Source: Paenibacillus phoenicis (GTDB lineage: Bacteria > Bacillota > Bacilli > Paenibacillales > Paenibacillaceae). From it: a stretch of 64,000 nt of DNA. The notes beneath the pieces were generated by a model. It was given only the letters and a program-made list of their open reading frames with translations. It had not been told where the DNA came from and did not search any database. A program made the position numbers and the translations under genes. This document shows positions 17,592 through 26,352 of this stretch, in pieces. The stretch spans positions 3,695,501 through 3,759,500 of the forward strand of contig NZ_JAYERP010000001.1 of NCBI RefSeq assembly GCF_034718895.1, in the 5' to 3' direction. Every line of letters begins with the position of its first letter. The stretch's first letter is position 1.

Positions 17592-18800
17592 TTATTGAGT
17601 GCTATGCGAGTGTGTGTCACCTGCATACACACGATACGTAACAGTACCACCGTCAGCGGTACGCAATACAGTACCGTCCGGAATACCGTGGTTATGCGCG
17701 GCGACCGTAGTTGACGTCGTAGAGACCCCGCGATCCGCCTTTTGCGATAAGGCTGACGACAGTCCGTTGATGCTACTCATTGTAATCCCGATGACGCCGC
17801 TAGAGTTTGAAAAATCGACGGTTCCGTTAAAATAAACCCGACGACCGGGCGCGGCAAGCAACATGTCCGAAAGTGAAGTGATTTGGAATAGATCATCACC
17901 GCCATTAATATACCCGAGCGCCGATCCGTTCGACCGTGCAAAGGAGATCGCACTCATCCCGTACGTATCATTCGCGTTGATTGAGATTCGCTCGCGGCCA
18001 GCCGCATCATAAGTCCGCCAGCCCCGATAATCCATTTCTACGCGCGCTCCGCTCGCCGCGGTTCGAATAAGCGCGCCGGTAATCGTACCGGAAACGATGT
18101 CCGAGTTCTCGACTGTTCCCGTCAGCGTAATCTTCCGCGCGACAACGTTCCCCTGCATATCCGCATGTAATGACGCGCCTCTAACCGACCACATCCGCAG
18201 CGGTTTCGTATCTCGGATCGGACGAACAAGACGCTCAACCGCGCTAGGTGATACCGTATAGCGCACGAGCTTTCCGCCTATAAACTCGTTAGCAAGGTGC
18301 TCATACGTCCGCATAATTGCGTCATCGATCGGCACCCCTTTCCCGGCGAGCTTTGCGATATATGCGAGTGCCTCCTCCGATCTTCCGGCCACCGCGAATA
18401 ACTCCTGATTGTTCGGGACCCGGCGCTCTACTTTAAAATCGTCGATATAGCGGAGTTGGTAATATACAGGTACGCCGTCCTCGATTGCGTGAACATACGC
18501 GCCAAACTCGATACCATATTTACCGCCGTCATAGTCCGGATTCGCGCGTTTGAAATCGTTATAGACTTTGCGGGCGGCCTCCGCAATATCTTCGACCGTA
18601 CTCCGCTCATCAATAGCCGCGAAAAGGTTGTCGCAAATCTCAAGCTCTCCGGACGTGAATACTACTTTGTCGCCTACTTCGCGCAGTTTATTGTAATTGT
18701 CGTGGACATAATAACTCCGGCCGTCCGTATAAGCCGATACGCGGGAGTCTGCATAAACGTAAATATTGCCGTCAAGAAAGAATGAAACGCATAAACTCAA
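17592..18800 (-). CDS. Tail protein with N-terminal proteasome-like Ntn-hydrolase domain
   Basis: The chosen start is TTG, 5 bases after GGAGGGG; a longer frame to 18,836 has no ribosome site. After Met removal the protein would begin with Ser1. DGNIYVYADSR then places Asp17, Ser18 and Arg19 at the positions of the catalytic-site motif in proteasome beta subunits. NKLREVGDKVVFTSGELE and LFAVAGRSEEALAYI match later proteasome elements (Lys33 region and GSGS-like segment). Residues about 1-170 thus look like an Ntn-hydrolase fold. The rest looks like a phage tail protein and ends with two HxH motifs (AHNHG, THSHS). It follows the tape-measure gene, where distal tail or fibre proteins are encoded. 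Hydrolase activity is inferred. Confidence 0.65.
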   Translation of the reverse strand: MSLCVSFFLDGNIYVYADSRVSAYTDGRSYYVHDNYNKLREVGDKVVFTSGELEICDNLFAAIDERSTVEDIAEAARKVYNDFKRANPDYDGGKYGIEFGAYVHAIEDGVPVYYQLRYIDDFKVERRVPNNQELFAVAGRSEEALAYIAKLAGKGVPIDDAIMRTYEHLANEFIGGKLVRYTVSPSAVERLVRPIRDTKPLRMWSVRGASLHADMQGNVVARKITLTGTVENSDIVSGTITGALIRTAASGARVEMDYRGWRTYDAAGRERISINANDTYGMSAISFARSNGSALGYINGGDDLFQITSLSDMLLAAPGRRVYFNGTVDFSNSSGVIGITMSSINGLSSALSQKADRGVSTTSTTVAAHNHGIPDGTVLRTADGGTVTYRVYAGDTHSHSTQ

Positions 18801-18856
18801 ATGAACCCCTCCGTTATTTAAGAGCCAGCGCACCATGTACGCCGGCCCCCGTTATA

Positions 18857-21800
18857 TTATCGCGTCTTAACACCTTCCGTTTGCAACCGCTGAACAACGC
18901 GCGCACGTTCGTCGAAGAATTGGCGAGCCGTCGCCGAGTCCTCTATTACGATTTCTTCCGCACCCATATCGATGTTGTACGTGTTTTGCGTAACGGCTCC
19001 GGCCGGTTGCGATACTGGCCGCGTAGAAACACCGGACAGCGCCTCGAAGAGTACCGCCTGTTGCTGCGCATTGAGTACCATCTCGCCAGCGTGCGCCTGT
19101 ACGATAACCGGCTCGCCGTTCTTTCCGCGCACAATACCGCCAGTTGCGAACGATTGCAGGCGGCCCGTATCCTGCGTAATCCCGTACTTATCGCGGATCG
19201 CCTGATTACGCGCACGCAGCCGCTCCATCTCCGCCCGGTCGCCCCGTGCCGCCGCCGCGTCGTATGCATCCTTATTAGCGTTATACTCCGCAAGGTCGGC
19301 CGCCTGGTTCGCCGCTGTGACTGACGCCATTTTAGCGGTATATTGCGCGACGAATGCGTCTAGGTCTGCGAGGATTGCCGCGTTAGCCTTCGCGGATTCG
19401 GATACGCGGAAATCGGCAATAGCGGCTTCGATTGTTTTAATGTCGCCGCCATATGCGTTGAATGCGTCAATGAGGGCGTCATACTGCGCCTCAGTCCGCT
19501 CAATTTCGCGATTGAACTCCGCCTCCTGTGCATCGCGTTCCTTTTCTAACGCGGATTTTTGCTCTTGGAGACTGCGCTTCTGCAATTCGCGCTCATGTTC
19601 GAGCTGCATCCGTTCGATTTCCTTGAGCAAGTCTTCGCGCTCTTGGATGCCTTCGGGGCCTACCGCGGACGCCAGAAGGTCAGCGCGCGCCTGTTTCTCG
19701 CGAAGTTCCGTCTCGTAATCGACATCCGCGTTGAGCTGGTCCTGCTTCGCCATTAGTTCGTCGATCGCGTCAATTTCCGCTTTATACTTGTCGAGCACGG
19801 CTTCCTTGCTCTTTTTGATGGCGTCGAGCTCGCGTTTTTTCACGTCGTCGATGCGCGTTTTCTCCGTTTTGACGAGGTCCTCCGTAAGCTTGAGCGTGCG
19901 CTGCGTCAAATCCTTACGCGCCTGGTACACCTGCTCGTCCGCCTGTTTATAAAACTCGCTGTCTTTCGCGTAACGGTCACGCACCCGCGTCCAGGCGTCG
20001 AGTTTCATTTTCGCGATGTCGCTTTCGGATTTGCCGGACTCCTCCATGCGCCGCTCCTCTTGCTTGATCCATTCCGCGCTAAAATCAAATTGCGATTTAA
20101 TCGTATCTTCGTTCAGCCGCTTAATTTGCAGGTCGAGCGTGCGCCGGTCCTCTACGGACTCTTTCAAAAACTTCGCGTGATTCTTACGCAGTTTCTCGTA
20201 CGCCGCGATTTGCTTTTCGGTCGACCAATCGTACATTTCCGCCTGAAACTGGATTGTCGCAAGGTCCGCCTGATACGCCTTTTTACGCGCTTCGGCTGCG
20301 AGTTCGGCCGCGGATTTGCCTTTCTTTGTTTTCGCCTTTTTCTCTTTTTCCGGCTTTGTTAAGTCGATTCCCGTTCCGCTGCTTCCCTTGAAGTAATCGA
20401 GGTTGCCGCCTTGTAACGATGCCCGCGCACGTTGAGCCTCTAAGAGCGTCGCGTCCAGGACTGCTGCCTGCTGATTCGCCGCGGAGATACGTTTTTTGGC
20501 TTGGATGTAAATCTTCTCGTCCTCAAGCCCGTCCGGAGAGGTCAGAACCGAATCGGCCTGCGCCTTATTTACTGCGACAATCGATTGAATCAGCGCGATA
20601 TTATTGTCGATCTGCGCCTGTACCGCTTTACGCTGCGCCTCTGTGGTTTTTTCAATCGCAGATATTCGCTCAAGCTCGGCGGACAACGACGTACTAAGCA
20701 ACGCCTTCTCCGCGCTAATCTGGCCGTCAATGATGTCGATGTTCTCGATCCGGAGCCGGCCCTCTTTGTCCATCTGCGCATGGAGTTCCGGATACTGCTT
20801 TTGGAGCGCATTCGCGATGTCGACAAGTTCCTGTTTCTGCGCGGAGTCAAGAGTTTGGAGAGCGTTCAGTTCCTTGTAGCGCGCCGATAACTTCTCCATG
20901 CTCGTAATTTGATCGTTCTTGGTCGCGAGGTCCGCAACTTCCGCTTTGTTCATTTGGAGCAACGCCGGCGTAGATTTGTTGATTTCCTCCGTATACCTCG
21001 CCATGACCCGGCTGGCCTCTTCTACACCATCCACCCCGAACGCTTTAAGCGCATCCTGCGCCTCTTCCAGTGCGTCCCGCAGCTCTTTCCGCCGTTTCCG
21101 CGCCTTAGCGTCCTGGATATCGTACGGCTTCGCATATTCTTCCGCGAGTTCCTGTTCTGCTTTACGGACATTATTAACGAGTTGCTCTAACGTTTTCATG
21201 TCCGTTTTCATTTGCTCGATGTCGGACGTTGTTCGCGACAAGGGCGAAGCATTCAGCGTTTCATTGAGTTTTTTCTGCGCCTCATCGAACTGTCTTGCGG
21301 CCTCTGCGGCTTCCCGGTTACGCGCGGCCAATCCGGCAACGCCTGCGGAGAGAACGCCAACCGCGACGGAAAGTGCGCCAATAATCGGAATGCTCGCGCT
21401 AAACGCCGTCATCTGCACGCCGGCGGCCGCGGCTGCTGCACGCATCGTATCAAACGCCGTTTTGAGCGCAATCACCGCAACAGTCGCGCCAGCTACGAGC
21501 GGTGTAACCGTTCCAAACACGATAATCATCGTACGGAGCTCCGGGTTCATGTTGTTGAATCCGGCTAGGAGCTTCGTTACCTCTTCCGCCACGCCACGGA
21601 TCGCCGGCGCGAACGTATCCCCTACCGCAATTCCCGCGCCTTCGAGGGCGGATTGCATCTCATTAATCGCGCCGTTTAGCGTATCCATCTGCGTGCCAGC
21701 AACCTCTTCCGCCGTTCCCCCGGCGTTCTGCAGCGACCGAGTGTACGCGTCGAATGCGGCCTGCCCCTCATTAATGAGCGTGATAAATCCGGATGCGGCT

Positions 21801-22912
21801 TCGCGCCCAGCCAATGTCGCGGCGACATCCGCCTGCTGCGCCTGTGTGAGCCGGGTAAATGCGGATTGCAACTGGCCGATAATTTCGGAAAGTGGGCGGA
21901 TGTTTCCGGCCGAATCGCTAATACTGACGCCGAGTTGTTGCATGTAATACGCGGCCTCCTTCGTAGGAGAGGACAGCGCAAGGAGGATCGCCCGAAGCTG
22001 CGTACCGGCCATTTCGCCCTTGATGCCTGCGTTAGATAATTCACCGATCGCGGCCACCGCTTGTTCAATCGAAATTCCCATATTCGCGGCGACCGGGGCG
22101 ACGTACTTGAGCGCCATTCCTAAGTCCGTCACGTCAGCGTTGGTATCGATTGCGGATTTTGCGAGGACGTCTGCGACTCTGGCCGCCTGGTCCGCCTCCA
22201 ATCCGAAGCCCCGAAGCGCACTCGACGTGATATCCGCCGTTGTCGCGAGATCCGTTTGGGATGCGGCCGCAAGCGATAACATACCGGGCATCGCGGCAAT
22301 AATCTCGTTCGTCTTAAAGCCCGCCTGTCCGAGTTCGGCCATCGCGTCGGCGGATTGTGATGCGCTGAATACCGTCGATACACCGAGTTTAATCGCGTTC
22401 TCCCGGAGCACCTCGAAGTCCCGCCCGGTGGCTTCCGTAATGGCTTTGACGTTTGCCATCGACTGTTCGAACGTCTTCGACGTCTCAATCGCCTTTGTGA
22501 TGACGATCCCCATCGCGACGGCAAGCGCACTATACGCGGCTCCGAGTGCTTTTGTTTCGCCTGTGAGTGCGCCGGCCCCTTTCGCGGATCGTTCGAGTTC
22601 CTTCGTTACCTTTTCGATGTCCGCGTCCGTTGCGCCCAGGCGCTTCATTTCTGCGGTCGCGTCTGCGATTTGCTTCGTTAATAGCGACGGGTTCGCTTTG
22701 CGGATGGCGGCCGTCACCTTATCGATCTGCGCGGAAGACATGCCGAGCTCCGCCAATTTCCCCTTTAACGCAGAAAAAGACGCCGACGCTTCCTTCCCGG
22801 CTTTACCGAGTTCTGCCGCCTTCGCCTTCGCTTTATCCATGTTCGTGGTGTATCCGGAAATATCTGCAATTACGCGGGCCCTAACAGCCCCGACGTCTAC
22901 CGCTTCACTCAT
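18857..22912 (-). CDS. Phage tail tape-measure protein, TP901 family
   Basis: This 1351-residue protein sets tail length in siphophage-type tails. An N-terminal Ala/Lys-rich helical region precedes the TP901 core (about 135-560), which includes FEQSMANVKAITEATGRDFEVL and ADAMAELGQAGF. A hydrophobic stretch (about 440-540) follows, then a long coiled-coil region (about 545-1230, rich in Glu/Lys/Ala with EKEKKAKTKKGKS) and a C-terminal part with VIVQAHAGEMVLN, typical of tape-measure ends. The frame is intact. By the usual rule of about 1.5 angstrom per residue it would correspond to a tail of roughly 200 nm. Its start overlaps the upstream gene. Confidence 0.88.
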   Translation of the reverse strand: MSEAVDVGAVRARVIADISGYTTNMDKAKAKAAELGKAGKEASASFSALKGKLAELGMSSAQIDKVTAAIRKANPSLLTKQIADATAEMKRLGATDADIEKVTKELERSAKGAGALTGETKALGAAYSALAVAMGIVITKAIETSKTFEQSMANVKAITEATGRDFEVLRENAIKLGVSTVFSASQSADAMAELGQAGFKTNEIIAAMPGMLSLAAASQTDLATTADITSSALRGFGLEADQAARVADVLAKSAIDTNADVTDLGMALKYVAPVAANMGISIEQAVAAIGELSNAGIKGEMAGTQLRAILLALSSPTKEAAYYMQQLGVSISDSAGNIRPLSEIIGQLQSAFTRLTQAQQADVAATLAGREAASGFITLINEGQAAFDAYTRSLQNAGGTAEEVAGTQMDTLNGAINEMQSALEGAGIAVGDTFAPAIRGVAEEVTKLLAGFNNMNPELRTMIIVFGTVTPLVAGATVAVIALKTAFDTMRAAAAAAGVQMTAFSASIPIIGALSVAVGVLSAGVAGLAARNREAAEAARQFDEAQKKLNETLNASPLSRTTSDIEQMKTDMKTLEQLVNNVRKAEQELAEEYAKPYDIQDAKARKRRKELRDALEEAQDALKAFGVDGVEEASRVMARYTEEINKSTPALLQMNKAEVADLATKNDQITSMEKLSARYKELNALQTLDSAQKQELVDIANALQKQYPELHAQMDKEGRLRIENIDIIDGQISAEKALLSTSLSAELERISAIEKTTEAQRKAVQAQIDNNIALIQSIVAVNKAQADSVLTSPDGLEDEKIYIQAKKRISAANQQAAVLDATLLEAQRARASLQGGNLDYFKGSSGTGIDLTKPEKEKKAKTKKGKSAAELAAEARKKAYQADLATIQFQAEMYDWSTEKQIAAYEKLRKNHAKFLKESVEDRRTLDLQIKRLNEDTIKSQFDFSAEWIKQEERRMEESGKSESDIAKMKLDAWTRVRDRYAKDSEFYKQADEQVYQARKDLTQRTLKLTEDLVKTEKTRIDDVKKRELDAIKKSKEAVLDKYKAEIDAIDELMAKQDQLNADVDYETELREKQARADLLASAVGPEGIQEREDLLKEIERMQLEHERELQKRSLQEQKSALEKERDAQEAEFNREIERTEAQYDALIDAFNAYGGDIKTIEAAIADFRVSESAKANAAILADLDAFVAQYTAKMASVTAANQAADLAEYNANKDAYDAAAARGDRAEMERLRARNQAIRDKYGITQDTGRLQSFATGGIVRGKNGEPVIVQAHAGEMVLNAQQQAVLFEALSGVSTRPVSQPAGAVTQNTYNIDMGAEEIVIEDSATARQFFDERARVVQRLQTEGVKTR

Positions 22913-23163
22913 TTAACCACCGTCCCGACGGCATCAAGAACCTGCTCGCAAATCAGCGAAATAAACGCCTCTCGCATTTCTTCCGGGATATTAACGTCGC
23001 CCAGCAATCCGGACAGTTCAATCTTTTCTAGGATAGCCGACGCCCCTTCACGTATACCTTGAGCCTTTTCCGTTGCATCCCCATCGATTGCCATGATTTC
23101 AAACATATGCAGAATGTCGCGGATGACGTACGTAACCAGTAACCCCATCACTTCATTATTCAA
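22909..23163 (-). CDS. Small acidic protein upstream of the tape measure
   Basis: The 84-residue acidic helical protein has no family that I recognise. It occupies the position of a tail-assembly chaperone, directly before the tape-measure gene and overlapping it by 4 bp, which makes such a role possible. The start is TTG with GGAGGGGG upstream. A terminator hairpin lies just before it, so it may be transcribed from a separate promoter or by read-through. Confidence 0.55.
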   Translation of the reverse strand: MNNEVMGLLVTYVIRDILHMFEIMAIDGDATEKAQGIREGASAILEKIELSGLLGDVNIPEEMREAFISLICEQVLDAVGTVVK

Positions 23164-23190
23164 ATGTTTCTCCCCCTCCGAAATTAAAAA

Positions 23191-23218
23191 GAAGCCAGCG
23201 CAGTTACTCGCCAGCTTC
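23191..23218 (-). terminator. Hairpin with T run inside the tail block
   Basis: GAAGCTGGCG/CGCTGGCTTC pairs over 10 positions with two G-T pairs and is followed by TTTTTAATTT on the minus strand. It overlaps the stop codon of the 204-residue gene and precedes the tape-measure pair, so it may set different expression levels. Confidence 0.6.
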
Positions 23219-23818
23219 CTCGACTGCCTGGTATTGTCTTTTTAGGACCGCGTAATCAGCGATGTCCCGCGCTGAACTCGTCCTTTGCGCCTTCAACCGC
23301 GCCGCTTCCACGTCCTCGGCCGTTACCTTCGGCGGTTCCGGCGGGGTTAGCGGCGTATATGTTCCGTCCTCTTGCGCCTGTTTGACGGATTTCAGCCGCG
23401 AATATAACGTGACCACTTCCGCAGAAGGATTGTGGCGAGCGAGTTTATACGCCTCGTCGATATCCCGCTGTGTCACCTTAGCGCCGGAGTCTATCAACCC
23501 GCTTAAGCGTTCGCGCGATCTGCGCCAGTCGAGATGCTGCGTCTTTTCAAGCTCGTAATGGTTGAGGCGGTCGCGCATAATAACCGCTCGGGCCTTGTCG
23601 CCGGGGTCTCCGGATTCTTTCGCTTTGGCCTCGAGTTGTGCGACAAAAGACTCCATCGGATGCGCGATGAACTTGACGCCGGACTCCTCGTTAAAATACT
23701 CCGCAATCATTTCGTCGTAACGCTTTTGGGCGAGTCTATATTGTGCCATTCTCTCCGGATGACCGGCGGCCATCTTTTTCATCTCTTCAAGTTGCGCTAG
23801 GGTTGTTCCGAGTTTCAT
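23204..23818 (-). CDS. Uncharacterised helical protein of the element
   Basis: This 204-residue protein is rich in charged residues, mostly helical by composition, with a Pro-rich break at about residue 160 (YTPLTPPEPPKVT). I do not recognise a family. Position suggests a structural or tail-assembly role. The stop of the preceding gene and this start share a base, and GGAGG precedes the ATG, so the two are coupled. The C-terminal end overlaps the hairpin at 23191-23218. Confidence 0.55.
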   Translation of the reverse strand: MKLGTTLAQLEEMKKMAAGHPERMAQYRLAQKRYDEMIAEYFNEESGVKFIAHPMESFVAQLEAKAKESGDPGDKARAVIMRDRLNHYELEKTQHLDWRRSRERLSGLIDSGAKVTQRDIDEAYKLARHNPSAEVVTLYSRLKSVKQAQEDGTYTPLTPPEPPKVTAEDVEAARLKAQRTSSARDIADYAVLKRQYQAVEEAGE

Positions 23819-24435
23819 TATTTTTTACCTCCGGTTTTCGGTAATTTTGCCGGACGGATGCCGCTGGCGAGTTGTGACAAATCACTAGGAGTTAGTCCCG
23901 CCTTAGCAACCGGGTTATCTACATGCTGCAGCTCCTGTTTAAGATTGCGCAATTTATACTCATAGCCATGCCCTAACGTGGTTTTAGCGTCGTAGTAAAT
24001 CGCGTCTACTTCATCAACAATGGATAGAACATTCTGGTACTCATCCGCATATGCGCAAGCGGCGGCATTCAGCCTTTCCAGCGCCGGCTCTAACGTTTCG
24101 CGCATTACGGTGTTTGGGTAATACTCCGTGTTCCACGCGGTAACTATGTCGTCTTTTCCGCCCACTCCCACGAACGCGGTAAGTCCTACGTCAGTCTCCG
24201 CTTCGACCCGTCTTAATGTGCGCTCTGCTTGCTCGATCTTTTTATCGATCTCCTCGATCTCGGCTGCGTTGTCGGCGCCCTCAACAACGGACTTCCGAAC
24301 AGCCTCGGCGTACGCTGCTTTTAAAGACTGAACCTCCTCCTGTGCCGCCCGTAGACGCGCCTGCAACTCCGATCGACGTTGTCCAATTTCAGCGCTCTTT
24401 TGCTTATACGTCTCAAGCGCTTCAAATTTCTTCAT
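23818..24435 (-). CDS. Uncharacterised coiled-coil protein of the element
   Basis: The 205-residue protein has a long N-terminal coiled coil (about 1-95: many Glu/Lys/Arg/Gln with heptad-like spacing) and a second helical part ending in a basic tail (PKTGGKK). No family was recognised. Coiled-coil proteins in this position of phage maps include scaffolds and minor tail proteins, but nothing here decides between them. The start overlaps the previous stop by 4 bp and has GGGGGAA upstream. Confidence 0.5.
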   Translation of the reverse strand: MKKFEALETYKQKSAEIGQRRSELQARLRAAQEEVQSLKAAYAEAVRKSVVEGADNAAEIEEIDKKIEQAERTLRRVEAETDVGLTAFVGVGGKDDIVTAWNTEYYPNTVMRETLEPALERLNAAACAYADEYQNVLSIVDEVDAIYYDAKTTLGHGYEYKLRNLKQELQHVDNPVAKAGLTPSDLSQLASGIRPAKLPKTGGKK

Positions 24436-24890
24436 TTACTCAATTCCCCCGTTGATTCAATTTTTGTTATCAAATACCGCAAGAAGGTAACTACCTTTGC
24501 GCGCCAGCCTGTGAGTACCGGACGTATTCCCTCGCTGACCGACGGCGGAGTCGGCGGATCATCCGGATACAGTTCCCGGTAGACTTCCGCGTGATCTGAC
24601 GCCATGCGCCTAACGTGAGCGGTGTCTGACGGATGTAGGATCTCCGCGTTAAGGTCGGGCTCCGCCATCGCTGCCGCAAAGATGGCGCGATCCGACGTCT
24701 TGAAATCGATAATCTCGTAATAGCCCGCGAACTCCGCCATCTCTAACGCAACCTGGACGGCCAAAACGGCATTATCGCAGGGCGCGGCAATAGCGGTCTG
24801 ATAATCACCGTGTCTATCGTAGAGTTGCGCGACGAGCAGCGGTTTCACGCCGTCAATCCGGACAAAATCCGCGAGAATGATCGGCCTCAT
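24432..24890 (-). CDS. Uncharacterised protein of the element
   Basis: This 152-residue protein has a mixed alpha/beta-looking N-terminal half and a Pro-rich segment (YPDDPPTPPSVSEG) at about residue 110, then a short hydrophobic helix. No family was recognised. It overlaps both neighbours by 4 bp, so it belongs to a translationally coupled chain running from the cold-shock gene toward the tail genes. Confidence 0.5.
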   Translation of the reverse strand: MRPIILADFVRIDGVKPLLVAQLYDRHGDYQTAIAAPCDNAVLAVQVALEMAEFAGYYEIIDFKTSDRAIFAAAMAEPDLNAEILHPSDTAHVRRMASDHAEVYRELYPDDPPTPPSVSEGIRPVLTGWRAKVVTFLRYLITKIESTGELSK

Positions 24891-25177
24891 ACTCTCACCG
24901 CATACCCTTCCGCGGCCAGCCCGTCAACAAAGTCCTGCTGTCGCGGAATTATCGCGCTCAACATGACCGGCTGCCGGGTCCGTAGTGACTCCGCGCGAAC
25001 AACGGCTCCCGCCTGGTCTAACGCCTCAAACGTAACCGTCGCGTACATATCGCCCGGACTCGTTGTTACCCGGCGGCGCACCGTTAACGTCTGCTGCGGT
25101 TGTTTCGCTGGTTGCGGCGTGATCCGTCGCGTCGTAATACCGGAATCTTCACCGATTAATCCCCGCGCGGTAATCAT
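24887..25177 (-). CDS. Uncharacterised small protein of the element
   Basis: This 96-residue protein has a Gln/Pro/Thr-rich N-terminal third and a predicted beta-rich remainder (MYATVTFEALDQAGAVV). No known family was recognised. Four-base overlaps with both neighbours support its being translated. GAGG lies upstream of the ATG. Confidence 0.5.
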   Translation of the reverse strand: MITARGLIGEDSGITTRRITPQPAKQPQQTLTVRRRVTTSPGDMYATVTFEALDQAGAVVRAESLRTRQPVMLSAIIPRQQDFVDGLAAEGYAVRV

Positions 25178-25491
25178 CGCGCCAACCTCACGTTCTTTGC
25201 CGTCAACCTTCCGCGCGCGTCCTCGCCGACTTCGAACGTTACCCGGTCTCCGGTACGCAATTTGTCCGCCCCTTGTACAGCGTTGATATGAAAATGAACG
25301 TCTGAACCATCCTCGCGCCCAATGAATCCGAAGCCGCGATCGTCATAATACCGTCGGACATAGCCGCTCAGGCGCTTCTCTTTTGGCGGCGCGACCGGTG
25401 ATTTGCCGAGGCTCGGGCCGATGCGCGAATAAACCTCTGCCATCTCCTCGCCTTTTAGTCCTTGCCACGTAATCGCTACTGGATACGACAT
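25174..25491 (-). CDS. Cold-shock-domain nucleic-acid-binding protein
   Basis: The C-terminal 65 residues form a cold-shock domain: SGYVRRYYDDRGFGFI contains the RNP1-type motif and VHFHINA the RNP2-type motif, followed by the GDRVTFEV strand. The N-terminal 40 residues are unlike ordinary Csp proteins, so this is a variant (105 aa) that binds single-stranded RNA or DNA in the element's own programme, perhaps as an antiterminator or in replication. The start is chosen by GGAGGAATAAGT; an upstream extension of 18 Arg/Gly-rich residues is open but overlaps the previous gene. Confidence 0.65.
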   Translation of the reverse strand: MSYPVAITWQGLKGEEMAEVYSRIGPSLGKSPVAPPKEKRLSGYVRRYYDDRGFGFIGREDGSDVHFHINAVQGADKLRTGDRVTFEVGEDARGRLTAKNVRLAR

Positions 25492-25493
25492 AC

Positions 25494-25700
25494 TTATTCC
25501 TCCATCTCCTCTTCGTCTTCTTCTTCCGGTTCCGGCTCCGCCCATTGCAGGCGCACGTTATCCGCCTTGTCCATGCGCGGATGATACGTCAATTTACCGC
25601 TAAACCCGCTCTCCGTCGCCGTATATTCGACGCGGCCCCGGATATTACAGTCGTAAATGACGCGATCCGGCGATAGGCTGCGCTTTAGGACGCGGAGCAT
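25494..25700 (-). CDS. Small protein with acidic tail (possible 3' part of a split gene)
   Basis: This 68-residue frame ends in an Asp/Glu-rich tail (EPEPEEEDEEEMEE). Its ribosome site is weak. The frame is open far upstream with sensible amino-acid use (YPLKQIADEHAKYMLRVLKR), and it would join the upstream Cys-rich frame if one A were removed from the AAA run near 25,749. It may therefore be the C-terminal half of a roughly 120-residue Cys-rich protein. Function unknown. Confidence 0.4.
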   Translation of the reverse strand: MLRVLKRSLSPDRVIYDCNIRGRVEYTATESGFSGKLTYHPRMDKADNVRLQWAEPEPEEEDEEEMEE

Positions 25701-25863
25701 GTACTTCGCGTGCTCGTCGGCGATTTGCTTGAGCGGGTAAGCAGCGTAATTTCTCGCGGTAAAAGTTGCAGCGCGGTTGTCCGTTAGGTTCGAGTTGGCA
25801 ACCGTTAGTGCCGCAGAAGTTAGCGCACTGATTACGCGCGAGTGTCTTAATTCGGTTATTCAT
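25645..25863 (-). CDS. Cys-rich protein, probably frameshifted
   Basis: The first 37 residues contain a compact cysteine cluster (CANFCGTNGC...RCNFYRE), reminiscent of the Cys-rich VLP-type domain found in mobile elements, and could bind zinc. After RCNFYRE the frame turns Arg-rich and low-quality, whereas the +1 frame continues as a normal-looking helix into the next ORF. A one-base insertion or a programmed shift is the likely reason. CGGAGG precedes the ATG, and the start overlaps the previous stop. Confidence 0.45.
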   Translation of the reverse strand: MNNRIKTLARNQCANFCGTNGCQLEPNGQPRCNFYREKLRCLPAQANRRRAREVHAPRPKAQPIAGSRHLRL

Positions 25864-26230
25864 CGTAACGTCCTCCGAATCTCACAAACGTCTCCTGCGA
25901 AACTTCGTATGACTCCGGCCAGGTCCCGGCAGCAATGGCGGCCTTTAGCGTAAATAAGACGATGCCGCGGATCTCCGCTTTGGTGACGCCCCATTGCGCC
26001 ATCGGCGAGAACTTGCGGCAGGCTAACGTTGATAGGCGCTCGACTAGCGCGTAGAATTTCGACTCTTCCATTTTCGCGAGGTGATGCGGAGCGTTTGCGT
26101 TCGCCTCTACAAAGGTGAGGATCTCCCATAATACTCCGCGGTCGCCGTCGTTACGCACAATGTACGGCACGATCTTGAGCGGGCGCTTGTCCTCAGCGTA
26201 CTTAACGATTGTTACGTGCTTATCTTGCAT
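25856..26230 (-). CDS. Uncharacterised protein of the element
   Basis: This 124-residue protein starts with a beta-rich segment (HVTIVKYAEDKRPLKIVPYIV) followed by helices. No family was recognised. It is the first gene of the coupled chain that leads to the tail genes and lies about 100 bp after the terminator of the winged-helix gene. Its ribosome site is weak. Confidence 0.5.
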   Translation of the reverse strand: MQDKHVTIVKYAEDKRPLKIVPYIVRNDGDRGVLWEILTFVEANANAPHHLAKMEESKFYALVERLSTLACRKFSPMAQWGVTKAEIRGIVLFTLKAAIAAGTWPESYEVSQETFVRFGGRYDE

Positions 26231-26330
26231 CTACTACTCATCCATTCAGCGGCCTAGCAGTTTTGCCTTTGGATTTTTTCCTGCGTGTTGCCCGGCTAGT
26301 TTAACGTCATACCGTGCGGACAAAAATAAA

Positions 26331-26352
26331 AAAGCGCTATGGCTGCGCCTTA
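26331..26352 (-). terminator. Terminator after the winged-helix gene
   Basis: AAGGCGC-agccata-GCGCTTT followed by TTTATTTTTG on the minus strand overlaps the stop codon of the gene ending at 26350. Confidence 0.65.

Noticed and set aside
22129-22912. Long plus- and minus-strand frames inside the tape-measure gene
   Set aside because: Alternative frames of a long Ala-rich gene stay open by composition; none has a ribosome site or a family match.
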